DNA of 64,000 nt from Triticum aestivum (Eukaryota > Streptophyta > Magnoliopsida > Poales > Poaceae): NCBI RefSeq assembly GCF_018294505.1, contig NC_057796.1, forward strand, positions 187,686,691 to 187,750,690. Reading direction: 5' to 3'. The notes under the pieces were generated by a model, which ran no database searches, had not been told where the DNA came from, and saw only the letters and a list, made by a program, of their open reading frames with translations. The translations under genes were made by a program, and so were the position numbers. This document shows positions 10,772 through 23,559 of the stretch, piece by piece; position 1 is the stretch's first letter; every line of letters begins with the position of its first letter.

Positions 10772-12980
10772 TGTGGGGATCCCGACTCATAAGTTGTGAT
10801 CACCGAATGCACTTGTACAGTGATCCTAGAGATCAATGCTCACTGAACACACAGAAGCTGAATAACAAGAGTCTTACATCCATACATACCGTCTTACACA
10901 AATTATGACCATTATGGCCAAGTCTTACATAGATAAAGCCTCAAGGGTTGAACACCAGATAAAACACAAGCAGCAGAAATCTTCGTCGATAAGTAGAACC
11001 CATGCCATCTACCTTAACCCTACATCCATTCTTACTGGGAAAGCGTCCTAGTTCGCATGTTCGTCACCGAAGAACTCTTCCTCATATTCCTGCTCTTCCA
11101 TGCATGGCCAAGTAAATAGCCAGGGACAAGCCAATGAGTACATTTGAATGTACTCGCAAGCAATCCATGAATGGTAACAAAATGATATATGCATGATAAT
11201 ATCACTATGCTGGCATGCTGGTGGTAAGCCGGCTTTTGTCATGCAAGTATGATCAGCATTTATCAAGGACATGAATGCGTCTGCAACGAGTATCAGGAGG
11301 TTACAGACATCAACGTCGAGAAAGAGTTATGAACAACTTATGCTCAAGCTCATCATGACTTCCTCACGAATCATATCAACAATATTACCAAACCATGTTG
11401 TTTTTCAGAAACATATGGACATAGTCTAAGAAGCGCCACCCAACTGTCCTTGACCGTGGACACGGCTATTCGAATAGTTTGACACTCTGCAGAGGTTTCA
11501 CACTTTACCCACAAGATCTAGGGAACTTCCGTGTCATCCATGACCCGCGGTACCGCAAGTACCCGGGGTAAGCACCCGATCACTACCTTACCCTAGCCAT
11601 GACTAACATAGAGTCCACTCGATTTGTAGTAGCCCCCGTGACAAACAATGTCACATAATAAATTTTGTGGAGCCACGCTCACATAGTCATCTCATAACAC
11701 AAGCACGGGATACCAAGGGTGTGTACGGTGCCTTGTGAAAATAGTCATGGCCGCCTATCCAAGCACGACCCCATCCCGAGAGTGACCACTCCACTCCCGT
11801 CACTAGTAATGCGGGCATCCATGCTAGCACTAACTAGGTAATCAATAATGCCCTTTCCCATATAAGGGTAGAGTGGTTGCACATGTTTGGTTGGGACGGT
11901 CAACAAACCTTAAATCTGATACGTCTCTGTAAACAACACATATTCACTTGCTTAGGTGCACCACTTCTTCATCAAGTGGTGACCTAGTTCAACATTACCC
12001 ATGGGCATTAGGGGCACCTGATGGAGTTTTCAAAGGATTGTAACCAAGAGATGATCATGGCATAGATGCAACATCATGCGTCAATATCAAGTATTTTTCA
12101 TCGCATCTCTAGCACAAGGTAGAGCTATGAGCATGCAAGTACCAACAGGCATGCATCAATGCAACGATTATATCAAGCTCATAATCAACAATGTTATCAT
12201 GCATATGGTAAATTTATCGATGAACAAGAGAGGTGAATCATGGTCAAAGGGATGCTTGCCTTGGTTGGCTTGGTCTTCAAAGTCTTCGAGTCCTTCTCCT
12301 TCTTCTCCTCCAACTACGTTGTCAAGCACGGGATCTATTCGTCCCAAAGTAACAACGAGAAAAATAAGGCAATAGCAAAAACAGAGAAATAGAAGTGCCA
12401 ATAAAAACTAAGAACGTAAAAAATCTTAGTTTTGCATTTGGAGTTATGGAATAACAGAAATGGATTTTCAGAGGTGGATTCGAATGCTCAAATTTGAATT
12501 TAAATTTGAACAGTACAGAAAGGTGTGACGAATTTGCATGAAGGTTACATGATTAAATAGGTGGGATTTTTAGAAGAATATAGGAGTTGGAATTATTTCA
12601 TCTGAACAAATATTTTGATCTGTGGAATATTTAGAAAACAAATAGAAAAAGAAAAAGGAAAAGGGCACTGTGCTACTAGGCAAGAACGGCCACAGTGCAG
12701 CGGCCCAGAGAGAGAAGAGGCCCAGGCGAGCTGGTGCGCGCGCGCCAGGCTTTCAAACCTGACGGGCGGGGCCCAGGCATCAGAGAGGGAGAGAGGCTAG
12801 GGAGAGGTGAGGATGACACGTGGGGTCCACCTGTCATCTCTATCCCCGTGACAGAGAGGTCGGCGAGCTCACCGGTGGCGATAGGAGGCACGTCGAGGAC
12901 AGGTGAGGGTACGGCTGGACTCAGTGTCGTGCTGCCGTTCGGGTGGTGGTAGAGGCGGTCACCAGAGTGGCCTGGTTCGC
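10772..12980 (-). mobile_element. LTR of a gypsy-type retroelement (A-LTR), truncated
   Basis: On the minus strand this long AT-rich stretch ends GAGTCGGGATCCCCACA at 10772. That matches, from memory, Triticeae gypsy LTRs that run from TGTAACACCC to a CCACA end. Its own TGT start is missing because retroelement B begins exactly at 12981. No protein-coding frame is convincing; short open frames near 11050-11270 are LTR sequence. The bases before 10772 do not include an obvious partner LTR, so it could be a solo LTR or one side of a larger element. Confidence 0.55.
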
Positions 12981-14367
12981 TGATGTCTACTACACAACCT
13001 TCTTCTTGTAGACTCGTGTTGGCCCTCCAAGCGCGGAGTTTTGTAAGACAGTAGCAAATTTCCCTCAAGTGGATGACCTAAGGTTTATCAATCCCTAGGA
13101 GGCGCAGGATGAAGATGGTCTCTCCCAACAACCCTGCAACCAAATAACAAAGAGTCTCTTGTGTCCCCAACACACCCAATACAATGGTAAATTGTATAGG
13201 TGCACTAGTTCGGCGAAGAGATGGTGATACAAGTGTAATATGGATGGTAGATATAGGTTTTTGTAATATGAAAACATAAAAACAGCAAGGTAGCAAGTGG
13301 TAAAAGTGAGAGAAAATGGTATTTCAATGCTTGGAAACAAGGCCTAGGGTTCATACTTTCACTAGTGCAAGTTCTCTCAACAATAATAACATAATTAGAT
13401 CATATAACAATCCCTCAACGTGCAACAAAGAATCACTCCAATGTTTCTATCGGAGAACGTAGGACAAAAACATGCATCAACCCCTATGCATAGATTACCC
13501 CAATGTCACCACGGGAATCCGCAAGTTGAGTGCCAAAACATACATCAAGTGAATCAATAGAACATCCCATTGTCACCACAGATATTCCACCGCAAGACAT
13601 ACATCATGTGTTCTCAAATCCAATACTCAATCCAGCATACGAAACCTCAAAGAGCAAGACTCAATTCATCACAAGAAGGTAGAGGGGGAGAAACACCATA
13701 TGATCCAACTATAATAACAAAGCTCACGATACATCAAGATCATGCCGTATCAAGAACACAAGAGAGAGAGAGAGAGATCAAACACATAGCTACTCGTACA
13801 TACCCTCAACCCCGAGGGTGAAGTACTCTCTCCTCGTCATGGAGAGCGCCGAGATGATGAACATGGCCACCGGTGATGGTTCCCCCTCCGGCAGGGTGCC
13901 GAAATGGGCTCCCGACTGTTTTTTTGTGGCTACAGAGGCTTGCGGCGGCGGAACTCCCGATCTAGGTTTATTTCTAGGGGTTTCTATACTTTTAGGAATT
14001 TTTGGCATCGGGAACAAGTCAGGGGCGTCCACGAGGCAACGACAAGGCAGGGGGCGCGCCCTGGGGGGCGCCCTCCACCCTTGTGGATGCCTCGTGGCTC
14101 CTCTGGTCCATCTCCGATATTCCGTGGGCTTCTTTTGGTCCATAAAAAATCATCGTAAAGTTCCAGCTCATTTGGACTCCGTTTGGTATTCTTTTTCTGT
14201 AGAACTCAAAAACAAGGAAAAAAACAGAAACTGGCACTGGGCTCTACATTAATAGGTTAGTCCAAAAAATCATATAAAATAGCATATAAATGCATATAAA
14301 ACATCCAAGATGGATAATATAATAGCATGGAACAATAAAAAATTATAGGTACGTTGGAGACGTATCA
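12981..14367 (-). mobile_element. LTR of retroelement B (1387 bp)
   Basis: Bounded by TGATGTCTACTACACAACC at 12981 and GGAGACGTATCA ending at 14367, the inverted TG...CA ends of an LTR. On the minus strand it opens TGATACGTCTCC, like the LTR of element E at 42116. The sequence just outside, 14368-14390, reads on the minus strand as a purine-rich AAGCTTGGGGATGC tract next to the LTR, as expected of a polypurine tract. This is therefore the 3' LTR of a minus-strand element. It contains a short (AG)n microsatellite near 13760. Confidence 0.8.
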
Positions 14368-15762
14368 AGCATCCCCAAGCTTAATTCCTACTCGTCCTCG
14401 AGTAAGTAAATGATAAAAATAGAATTTTTGATGTGGAATGCTACCTAACATATTTAATCATGTAATTTTGTTTATTGTGGCATGAATGTTCAGATCCATA
14501 AGATTCAAAATAAAATTTTAATATTGACATAAAAACAATAATACTTCAAGCATACTAATAAGGCAATCATGTCTTCTCAAAATAACATGGCCAGAGAAAG
14601 TTAACCCTACAAAATCCTATAGTCTGGCTATGCTCCATCTTCATCACACAAAGTATTCAAATCATGCACAACCCCGATGACAAGCCAAGCAATTGTTTCA
14701 CACTTTTGATGTTCTCAAACCTTTTCAACTTTCACGCAATACATGAGCGTGAGCCATGGACATAGCTCTATTAGGTGGAACAGAATATGGTGGTTGTGGA
14801 GAAGAAAAAAGAAGAAGGAGATAGTCTCACATCAACTAGGCGTATCAACGGGCTATGGAGATGCCCATCAATAGATATCAATGTGAGTGAGTAGGGATTG
14901 CCATGCAACAGATGCACTAGAGCTATAAGTTTATGAAAGCTCAAAAAGAAACTAAGTGGGTGTGCATCCAACTCGCTTGCTCACGAAGCCCTAAGGCAAT
15001 TTGAGGAAGCCCATCATCGGAATATACAAGCCAAGTTCTATAATGAAAAATTCCCACTAGTATATGAAAGTGACAACATAGGAGACTCTCTACCATGAAG
15101 ATCATGGTGCTACTTTGAAGCACAAGTGTGGTAAAAGGATAGTAACATTGCCCCTTCTCTCATTTTTTCTTATTTTGGGCCTTCTCTCTTTTTTCGGCCT
15201 CTTCTTTTTTTTGTCCGGAGTCTCATCCCGACTTGTGGGGGAATCATAGTCTCCATCATCCTTTCCTCATATGGAACAATGCTCTAATAATGAAGATCAT
15301 CACACTTTTATTTACTTACAACTCGATACTTAGAACAAAATATGACTCTATATGAATGCCTCCGACGGTGTACCGGGATGTGCAATGAATCAAGAGTGAC
15401 ATGTATGAAAGAATTATGAACGGTGGCTTAGCCACAAATACGATGTCAACTACATGATTATGCAAAGCAATATGACAATGATGAAGCATGTCATAATAAA
15501 CGAAAAGGTGGAAAGTTGCATGGAAATATATCTCGGAATGGCTATGGAAATGCCATAATAGGTAGGTATGGTGGCTGTTTTGACGAAGGTATATGGTGGG
15601 TGCATGGTACCAGCAAAAGTTGCGCGGTACTAGAGAGGCTAGCAATGGTGCAAGGGTGAGAGTGCGTATAATCCATGGACTCAACATTAATCATAAAGAA
15701 CTCACACACATATTGCAAAAATCTATTAGTTATCGAAACGAAGTACTACACGCATGCTCCTA
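14368..15762 (-). mobile_element. Retroelement B internal region, 3' part
   Basis: Non-coding 3' internal sequence of minus-strand retroelement B, starting with its polypurine tract. It stops abruptly at 15762 (TGCTCCTAG), where CACTA C begins. From family knowledge the next bases should be GGGGATAGATTGG, and that sequence is found at 61480 (and as a duplicate near 52518). That supports a single insertion of C into B. Confidence 0.7.
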
Positions 15763-16258
15763 GCACTACTGCAGGATGCTGCTAATGCGACACTACGATC
15801 AGAGACCCTTTCACGAAATTTTGTGCGATGCATTAATCACAAACGAGGATGTAAAAAACCGTCAAAAAAGGTGCAAAACGTTTGCAATGGAGGATGCATC
15901 AAACACGGTTCAGATTTTAGTTGCGTGTGCAATCCAGGGCATACGGTTCAGTCCAATGAACCGTTTGCGATGAGGCGAAACAAAAGAAACGGGCAGCCAG
16001 ATGAAGGCATGTGCGATGTATAGCATACGGTTCACTCAGATGAAATGTTTGTGATTAGGCAACACAAAAGAAACGGACAGCCAGATCAAGGTGTGTGCGA
16101 TGTACAACATACAGTTCACTCGGATGAACTGTTTGTGATTAGGCATCACAAAAGAAACGGTCAGCCAGATCAAGGTGTGTGCGATGTACGACACGCGGTT
16201 CACCCGGATGAACTGTTTGCGTTGAGACAAGAGAACAGAAACGGTTCAATATAAAAAA
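15763..16258. repeat. CACTA C left subterminal repeats, about 93 bp
   Basis: Tandem units, about 93-94 bp long, carry TGTGCGATGTA, ACGGTTCACTCGGATGAACT and AGAAACGGTCAGCCAGATCA. They are clear at 15990-16230 and looser upstream. Frames are open by chance across the array. Their role as transposase binding sites is inferred from the position next to the terminus. Confidence 0.75.
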
Positions 16259-16284
16259 TACCATAAATACTGCAAGGTTCAAAT

Positions 16285-16594
16285 TCAAAGATTACAACGC
16301 CTAAATTCAAACATTGCCTGCTGCGTCATTTCTGAAAAGGGATCAGCCGCTGACAAGTCATGTATGGGTTTCACACAATAACTTCTAATTGCTTTGTCGT
16401 ATTCTCTTCCAATACGAAGTTTGGCATTTTTGGAGGCACTTCCATTCCGCAATACCAACCGCCTCTGATAATCATACCATTGATCTTTCCTAATTAAATG
16501 CGTGTTCAACCTTAGTACCCTCAGCACCTTTGCTCTGGCAAGAAAGAACATGGCGAGTGTAATCTCCGGTGGGGTCCCTCGGAAGGAGTTCAAA
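16285..16594 (-). pseudogene. F-box gene 3' exon fragment (C-terminus)
   Basis: Encodes the last 102 codons, from NSFRGTPPEITLAMFFLAR to a stop at 16285-16287. VLRVLRLN followed later by IHDLSAADPF is typical of the FBD-like end of grass F-box/LRR proteins. The piece begins exactly at the AAA target duplication (16592-16594) of CACTA D, and its frame continues that of 40479-40558 on the far side of D. Confidence 0.85.
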
Positions 16595-17660
16595 CACTAC
16601 AAAAAAATTACACTTCCGTGATGATACGTGTTTGTCACAGTAGGTCACGTTTCTGTCATGCATGTACATCCATGACAAATTTATGACAGAATCAAGATAG
16701 TCATACCTGTGCTGTTGTAGAAGTGCTCCATGACATTACCAAAATTATCATCACGGAAGTGTCCACTTCCATGACGATAAATCGCGCGTCACAGAAGTGC
16801 TTTCGTCAAGGGTGACCGACATGTGGCATCCGCCGTAACGGAACGCCATTAAGCTATTGGGTCCGGTTTTGGATCCGATAACCCGTTAACAGCCCCGACC
16901 AATGGGGATTTTCCACGTGTAAAATCATCATTGGCTGGAGGAAACACGTGTCGGCTCACCATTGGGACAGATGTCATCCACTCATTGGACCCAAAGCGCC
17001 TATGATACGTCGACACGTGGCATGGCCCAACAAAGGCCCATTCCTATGAAAAGGCCGGCCCGTTTGACTTGGTCAAAAGGTGGCGGGCCGGCCCACGGCA
17101 AGCCTATTACTGGCATGTTCGCATATAGCCCATTTACAGCCCGCTAACCCAGGGCCCGTTTACGGCCTATCCGAATTAGGCACAGTAGCATCATCTGGGC
17201 CGTCAATATAATTCCAGCCCGTTTTAACTTCCGGATGCATGGCCCTTGACGTCTTTTGGCCCATATGAGGCCCTTAGTAACCCTCGACCCATTAACGGCC
17301 CGTGGTAAAACTGGCCCGTAATGAACAGTGTATCACTTTGTACCCATTAACGACCCATTATTCCGTTGGGCCGTTTCCAGCCCATGTTATCTTTCAGCCT
17401 TCTCAGGGCCCATTTATTCTTGGGCTCATTTCCAGCATTCGTTTACTTTCAGCCCGTTACTGTCATTTTCTGCTTGTGGGCCAAATACAGCCCGTGGTTA
17501 CAGTCGACCCGTTTGTGGCCCGTTAATACGTTGGGCCGTTTTCATAGCGTCATCAAATACGGCCTATTAACGACAGCCCGTTATGGTCGGCCCATGAACG
17601 GACGATTTCAACTCTAGCCCATTTACGGCCATAATGTGGTCTGTTATTGGCCCATGTTTG
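16595..17660. repeat. CACTA D left subterminal field
   Basis: Begins with inverted motifs CTTCCGTGATGAT and ATCATCACGGAAGTG. From about 17040 it becomes a dense series of GGCCCAT, GGCCCGT and AGCCCGTT words at irregular spacing. No gene is present. The arrangement matches the subterminal binding-site regions of CACTA elements. Confidence 0.7.
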
Positions 17661-17673
17661 GCCAACCGATCAT

Positions 17674-17835
17674 ACGGCCCGTAGAAGGCCCATTGATGAT
17701 ACGGCCCGTAGAAGGCCCATTGATGATACGGCCCGTAGAAGGCCCATTGTGTCTACGCCCCGTAGAAGGCCCATTGTTTCTACAGCCCTTAGAAGGCCCA
17801 TTGTTTCTACGGCCCGTAGGAGGCCCATGTTAACT
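17674..17835. repeat. 27-bp tandem repeat, six copies
   Basis: Exact 27-bp period: units start at 17674, 17701, 17728, 17755, 17782 and 17809, with core ACGGCCCGTAGAAGGCCCAT. Because 27 is a multiple of three, several frames stay open on both strands. This is not evidence of coding. Confidence 0.95.
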
Positions 17836-19399
17836 ACAGTAAATATGTAGCCCATTGTTAATGTGGCCTAGTTTAAAAAATAGGTTATTTCGGCCACTAG
17901 CAAACCGCAGAAAAAGAACTGCACTGACTACAAGAAAACAAATAAAAAAGACAACGAAAATAAATAAGCAAGCAACTTACGCTAGGCTATCACGGCTATT
18001 ACACATATTACATCCACTGGGCATCAAAGTTCGCCACAAGTGCAAATATAGGGAACAAAGCAGCATATAAACGCTGCAGCAAAACAAGTCCAGAACTAAA
18101 ACCACTTCAGAAGAGCTCAAGAAACAATATCCTGGGTACCCATAATGCTGGCAAGATGCTTAGCAAGCTTATTAACTTTCTCTTGTTTGGCGCTTAAATC
18201 CTCCAGCACTTGTTGTTGCACCAGAAAGTATGCATCTGAATTCTGCAGGGACTTCCTCAGTCCTTCGGCTTCCTGTCGCATAACATCTGATCGATGTATT
18301 TCAACTTGAAGTTGAGACTCAAGAAGCCGAACTGATTCAGGCAGCGAGTTCGAAGAGCTGGTGCCAGCAGTAGTAGCCAGTAACTCGAACACTACATCAA
18401 GACAGGACTTTGGGGTTGTCTCAGTGTCTTCAATATAGTTTTTATCAGCTTTCTTGGAGAACAACAGGGATGTCTCACTATCTTGAACCTTATCTGCATT
18501 ACTTCCTTTACCATTGCATAACGGGGTACTCTTCTCCAATATTTTATCCGCGTTCTAAAAGGGAAACAAACAAACACATCACAGGTTTACAATGTAGTAT
18601 ATGAAACTCATTTTGGTAAACCAATTCAGTAGTAAGGTGGACAGGATAACAGCATGAAACAAACATATATCTATGTAGTATGGTCACTGTATTGCCTATA
18701 TCATTCTAGTTTATGTTGCCAAATCAAGATAGATACAGTTTGAATCATATCTATTTAAGATAAAGCAGCATAGACAGAATATAAGTGTGGGAAACTACAC
18801 AGCAATAACAACACTTGTAATGTGCATGGCATGAGAACATAACTGTTTATTCAATTGAAACTGAAATCAACATAGAGCAAGTTACAACAGAAAACACGTT
18901 AAAGAAACAGGTTTAAAACATACCTGTTGCGCCATTGGAGTGTCAATTGCATCCTTCAAATTTGAAATTAGTTGGTATGAGTAAATACAGTGATGCAAGA
19001 GCAAAGTAGTATGAACCATAGCTACGGAACCTGACCTGAGAACAATTCTTCTTCTGCTTTAATTGTTGACTTGGGGTTCAGAGTGGTGGTCCTCGTGCTT
19101 TGGGCACTGCAGTTGCCTTACTAACTGATCGTGTTTGGGTGCTCTGTGGTGGAGAAGGTGTTGTGTCAACGGGAACTGGGTTACTATCTGCTGGGGTTGG
19201 GGTTAGAAGGGGTGTAGCTGGTTCTCTGTCCAACTGGGTAGGGGTACAATATGCGTGAGTCTGGGTTATGTGTGGTGGGGCTGGTTCTTGGGCAAGTACA
19301 ACCGTGTTCTATCTCCATCGACAGGTAGCACGATCTTTTCTGAAGACCATGTTTTTACTCCCACAGATACTACCATCACCCCCTCCAATTGAAATGGCT

Positions 19400-20920
19400 A
19401 ATAAACAAGAAAAGTAATTGAATGTACAGACATTGTAAGATAGACAGGTGCAATGGATAGTAGGGAAGAAAACAGGGCATGAAATAATTCACATTTATGT
19501 TGTCTAACCAAACAGAATAGGAGGACAAAATTTCAAATATATGATGGCTAATTAAACAGGATAACATGACACAATTTCACATGTATGATGGCTAACTAAA
19601 CAGAATAGAATGACATACTTCAAAATATGATGACTATGTAAACAGGATGACATGATATAACTATACATGTGTCTATTAAAGTGGTTGGCATGCCATAAAT
19701 CATAAACATGCCGTCGATGGAAACATGATGGCATGATATAATTCATGGATAGAATGACATAATTCAAAACATGATGACTATGTAAACAGGATGAGATGAT
19801 ATAACTATATTATGTCTTTAGAAAATGGGTTGGCATGCCCTAATTCAGATACATGCTGTCTATGTAAACATCATGGCATGATATAATTCAAATATATGAT
19901 TTATATACTAAGGAAGTGAGCAGAGGGCAATCGCATATATGATGTGTCATCTAAGGAGATGGCATTCAATATCGTGTATATGATGTAAAAACTAAGCATT
20001 GCAATACAACATATGCATGATATGAGTAATATAACCCTGCCAAGTTTGAGCATACACCTCAGGGGGATAATAGGACTTGTCATCTGCCTCTGAATCCTCC
20101 TCTGAAGAGCTATCTGTAACCAGCAACATATCTGCTTCAGCAAGTAGCATTGTCTGCTCTAAAGACCTTGTTTTCACTCCAGATTTCTCCATCACCAATT
20201 CAAATGGCTGATGCACAGGAAGAGTAGTTGAATATACAAACATTGTCGACAGAAGCAATGAGAAATACAAAAAAAGGATGGCATGATATAATTCACATAT
20301 ATGACGCTTGGCTAAACAGCATGGCATTGCATAATTCACATATATAATGCCTTGCAACAAGATAGCATTGCATAATTCACATATATAATGTCTTGCAACA
20401 AGATGGCATTGCATAATTCACATATATGGTAATCAGACACTAAACAGGTGGCATTCACACAAATCATGTCTAAACTAAGCAAATGACATAGCAATGCAAG
20501 ATACCATACGCACGATATGAGCAACATAACCCTGCCAAGTTAGAGCATGCACCTCGAGGGGGGGAATAGGACTGGTCATCTGTCTCTGGATCCTCCTCTG
20601 AGGAGCTATCTGTAACCAGCAAGACATGCGCTTCGTCAAATAGCATTGTCTGCTCTGAAGACCTTGTTTCCACTCTAGATTTTTCCATGACCGTGCCGAA
20701 TGGCTGATGCACAGGAAGATTAATTGAATGTACTAAAATTGTTGACAAATTTAACACGTAATAAAAAATGATGTCATGATATAATTCACATATAAGATGA
20801 CTGGTTAACCAGGGTGGCATTGCAAAATTCACATATATGATGCCTGGCTAAACAAGATGGCATTGCATGATTCACGTATACGATAAAGAAACTAAACAGA
20901 TGGCATTGACACAAAGCATG
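19400..20920. repeat. Intronic 55-65-bp repeats
   Basis: Introns of the TNPA-like gene hold repeated units with GGCATGATATAATTCACATA and TATATGATGGCTAACTAAAC (19480-19920, 20270-20430, 20760-20920). They travel with the acidic exon copies, so exon and intron were duplicated together with a period of about 485-490 bp. Confidence 0.7.
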
Positions 20921-22356
20921 TCTAAACTAAGCAGATGACATCTTTGATGTATACAGTAAGCAATGCAAGGCACCATATGCATGATATTACCAACATCAGC
21001 ATGCCAAGTTAGAGCGAAGACCTCATGGGGTAAATAGGAGTGGTCTTCTGCTTCTGAATCCCCCTCAGAATAGTTATCTTCCTCTTGATTACGATCCGAA
21101 ATGGGTGGAGGAGCTGCCTTTGCGCCCAACATGGAGCGACGTCTGCATGAAATTTTATTGCCACGCAAGGCTCGTCTCTTTTGCTCTACATGTTCAGTTC
21201 CATTGTGTACAATAACTGACATGCATAGGAATAAAACATAGTGAGATTATGTAAGGAGTGCATGCACAAATCCAGAGTGAAGGTAGCAAACTGTGGATAG
21301 ACCCAAAACCAATGATAGCAGGCAGATAATAGCTTTAGTTAAAAAATACAGATAATGGCTCCTTTAATGTTTGTTTGTAGCCAACATGAAACTCATAGTA
21401 GACACCCGAGATTAACCAGATAGTAGACAGATAGTACTGATTGATGCCCCAATTTGTACCCCACAACCATTTAAAAACTCAAGTTTCAGCATAAGTTTGG
21501 ACCTGAGTCGGAGTCTAATAGGTGAACACGACGATAAAGTAGCATGTCATCATATTAAGCGATGCATAACGTAAGCAGACACAGAAGAGTGCAACCTCTC
21601 TTGTGGACCCGTGTAGTCCTCAAGGTCATCTGCTCAGTTGATGATGGTAATGCAGTTGTCGTGGCTGTCGGCGGCGGGGAAGAAGATCTGAGGCGGCGAA
21701 ACACGGTCTGGAGAGCGGATCCCTGCTGTGGCGAACCCTTCCGTCGTTGGAGCAGCTGAGCTGGGGTGGAACACACCAGCGCAGGAGCAGGACAAAACCA
21801 CACAAGGTTTTCTTTGACACATATTTTTAACAGAAGTAATTGTGTAAGGGCTTGTTTGAATTTGAGGATTCTAACAATGCAGGGATAGGAAATAGACAGG
21901 AATAGGATAGGAATGCACGTGCAAAATAGAGAATTTAAAAACACAGGATTTCTGCCAATCTGGGTGTTTGGTTCGCAAGAATTGAAAGATCACAAGATGC
22001 AAAGAAGCATGGTGAGATTAAGTCAAACCACAAGAAGTGTACAACCTCTTTGGCGAAGCCATGTCGATCTCAGCGTGATTGGGTTGGCCAGTGAGGATGC
22101 TCCGGCTGACTTGGCTGTTGGAGGAGGGGAAGAAGATCTTAGGCGTCTGGAGATGGAGCCCGAGGTACTGCTCCGCTGTGATGGAGGGTTTCGTCATTGG
22201 AGCGGCTCCGGTGAGTTGTACGACGCCGAGGCTGAAGCAAGACAAGAGAGACAATGTTAACCTGAGTGGAATTCTAATAGCATCTCCAATAGATGACGTA
22301 AAATACATAACCACAAAGTGCTAGATGTATACATCAGCCGCTCATCTCTGAACTTA

Positions 22357-22448
22357 ACTGTCGAAACTGAATTTAACTATCGAAACTAAACTTAACTGTC
22401 GAAACTGAATTTTGCTCTCGAAACTGAATTTTACTGTCGAAACTAAAC
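22357..22448. repeat. 22-bp tandem repeat
   Basis: At least four units of ACTGTCGAAACTGAATTTA type, immediately left of the inverted-repeat element at 22463. Confidence 0.85.
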
Positions 22449-22462
22449 GCACTAAAGGTGAG

Positions 22463-22909
22463 GCTACACGTCAGTCGACTGACTTTTTCATCTCTGGTCA
22501 GTCGATTTTGCAGCCGTTGGATACGTAATCAAGGGCCTGCAGTTCATCTTCAACCTCCACCCCCCCTGAGCCGCCAGCCACCACTGGCCAAACAGCCGCC
22601 CCCCGCCGCCCGCGACCGGCGGTGCGCCACCCTGCCCGCCCCGAAAACACTCCCCACCGCCGGTCCGCCGCCGCCCTGGCCATCCCTCTAGGCCCCCCAT
22701 GCCGAGCTTTTTCTCCAGCGATCCCCACGCCACCGCCCCACCACCGTCGGCGACCACCGCCCCCACCTTGAACCCTAAGATAGATATTGGGGTACCTCTC
22801 CGGTGAGCCCCCCTCCCCGCTGCGGCTGGTTCTTCCTTAACTCCGGCGAGGCCCCCACCCCCTGAAAATCGACTGACCCAAAAGTCGATTCAGTCGACTG
22901 AAGTGTAGC
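22463..22909. mobile_element. 447-bp inverted-repeat element with GC-rich core
   Basis: The left end GCTACACGTCAGTCGACTGA to GGTCAGTCGATTTT is matched by the inverted right end GCTACACTTCAGTCGACTGA to GGTCAGTCGATTTT. The core (22545-22860) is about as GC-rich as coding DNA, but its proline-rich frames (PPPPLSRQPPLAKQ) show no domain. Flanks AAAGGTGAG and AAATAGGAG match at six of nine positions, so a decayed 9-bp duplication is possible but not established. The architecture resembles a small Mutator-like element with captured gene DNA. Confidence 0.55.
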
Positions 22910-23559
22910 TAAATAGGAGCAGCATCGCTAGCAAGAGCAAGAGCGAGAGCAGCAACGCGAGCAAGAGCAAGAGGAAGAGCAGACCAGGCAGGGGACTGAG
23001 AGCAAGATCAGAGCAGCAGCGCGAGCGAGAGCTAAAGCAGCAGCAGCTCCTACTGATGTGGACGTCGCCGCCTAGGGAGCGACGCCGTGGAGGAAGTGGC
23101 CGGCGACGCCGCCGTGGATGGAGTTGCGCCGTGTCGGCTCGGGACCGAGCGCCGGCAGCACCGTGAGATCGAATCAAGAAGAAAATGCGGCGATTAGTGT
23201 ACAACCTCTTTGGTGGCGCCAATTAGGTCGCAGCTTCATTCGAGGAAACGGTGATGATGATGCTCTTCCGGTGGTGCAGGTGAAGACGGCGGTGTGGGAA
23301 TGGAGGTGGCGTGGAAGACGAGGGGAACGTCGGGGCAGCTCCTTGGAGGTGGAGGACGGGGTGGCTGAACCGGCGGGACGACCAGATCGACAATGGATCC
23401 TCATCCGGTATGGTGGATGAGGGACGTCGAGGAGTTGTTGTGGACGACGTCGTCGGGGAAGAGGCTCCGGCTGGGTGGCGAACGGAGGAGGGTGTGGGGC
23501 TTCGTAGGTTTTCCCGGCCTCGGTGTAAGAATGGGTAGGCGGATGGGATGGGAGTGGGG

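Larger units (their letters stand above)
18117..23222 (-). pseudogene. TNPA-like CACTA gene with amplified exons
   Basis: Putative accessory DNA-binding protein of CACTA D. The last exon (18117-18555) encodes EKSTPLCNGKG and ends in a coiled-coil-like helix (ESQLQVEIHRS, QQVLEDLSAKQEKVNKL) before the stop. Upstream exons: a Pro/Thr-rich segment around 19030-19280 (TPTPADSNPVPVDTTPSPP), and three copies of an acidic module with SSSEEDSEADD- or EGDSEAEDHSY-like motifs at about 20040-20200, 20540-20690 and 21000-21220. There are also three copies of a first-exon-like PPKRLYT segment (start at 23222, repeats near 22056 and 21610). Frame changes around 19270 and a TGA near 19086 suggest decay. The family assignment rests on position and composition; exon joins are uncertain. 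Confidence 0.5.

Noticed and set aside
17674..17835. CRISPR-like regular repeats
   Set aside because: Units are contiguous without unique spacers, and the context is a plant transposon.
17636..17855. Open frames in several phases with RPVEGPL-type repeats
   Set aside because: Produced by the 27-bp tandem repeat, whose length is a multiple of three; no start context or domain.
22458..22766. Proline- and glycine-rich frames on both strands
   Set aside because: GC-rich core of the inverted-repeat element; both strands are equally open and no domain is visible.
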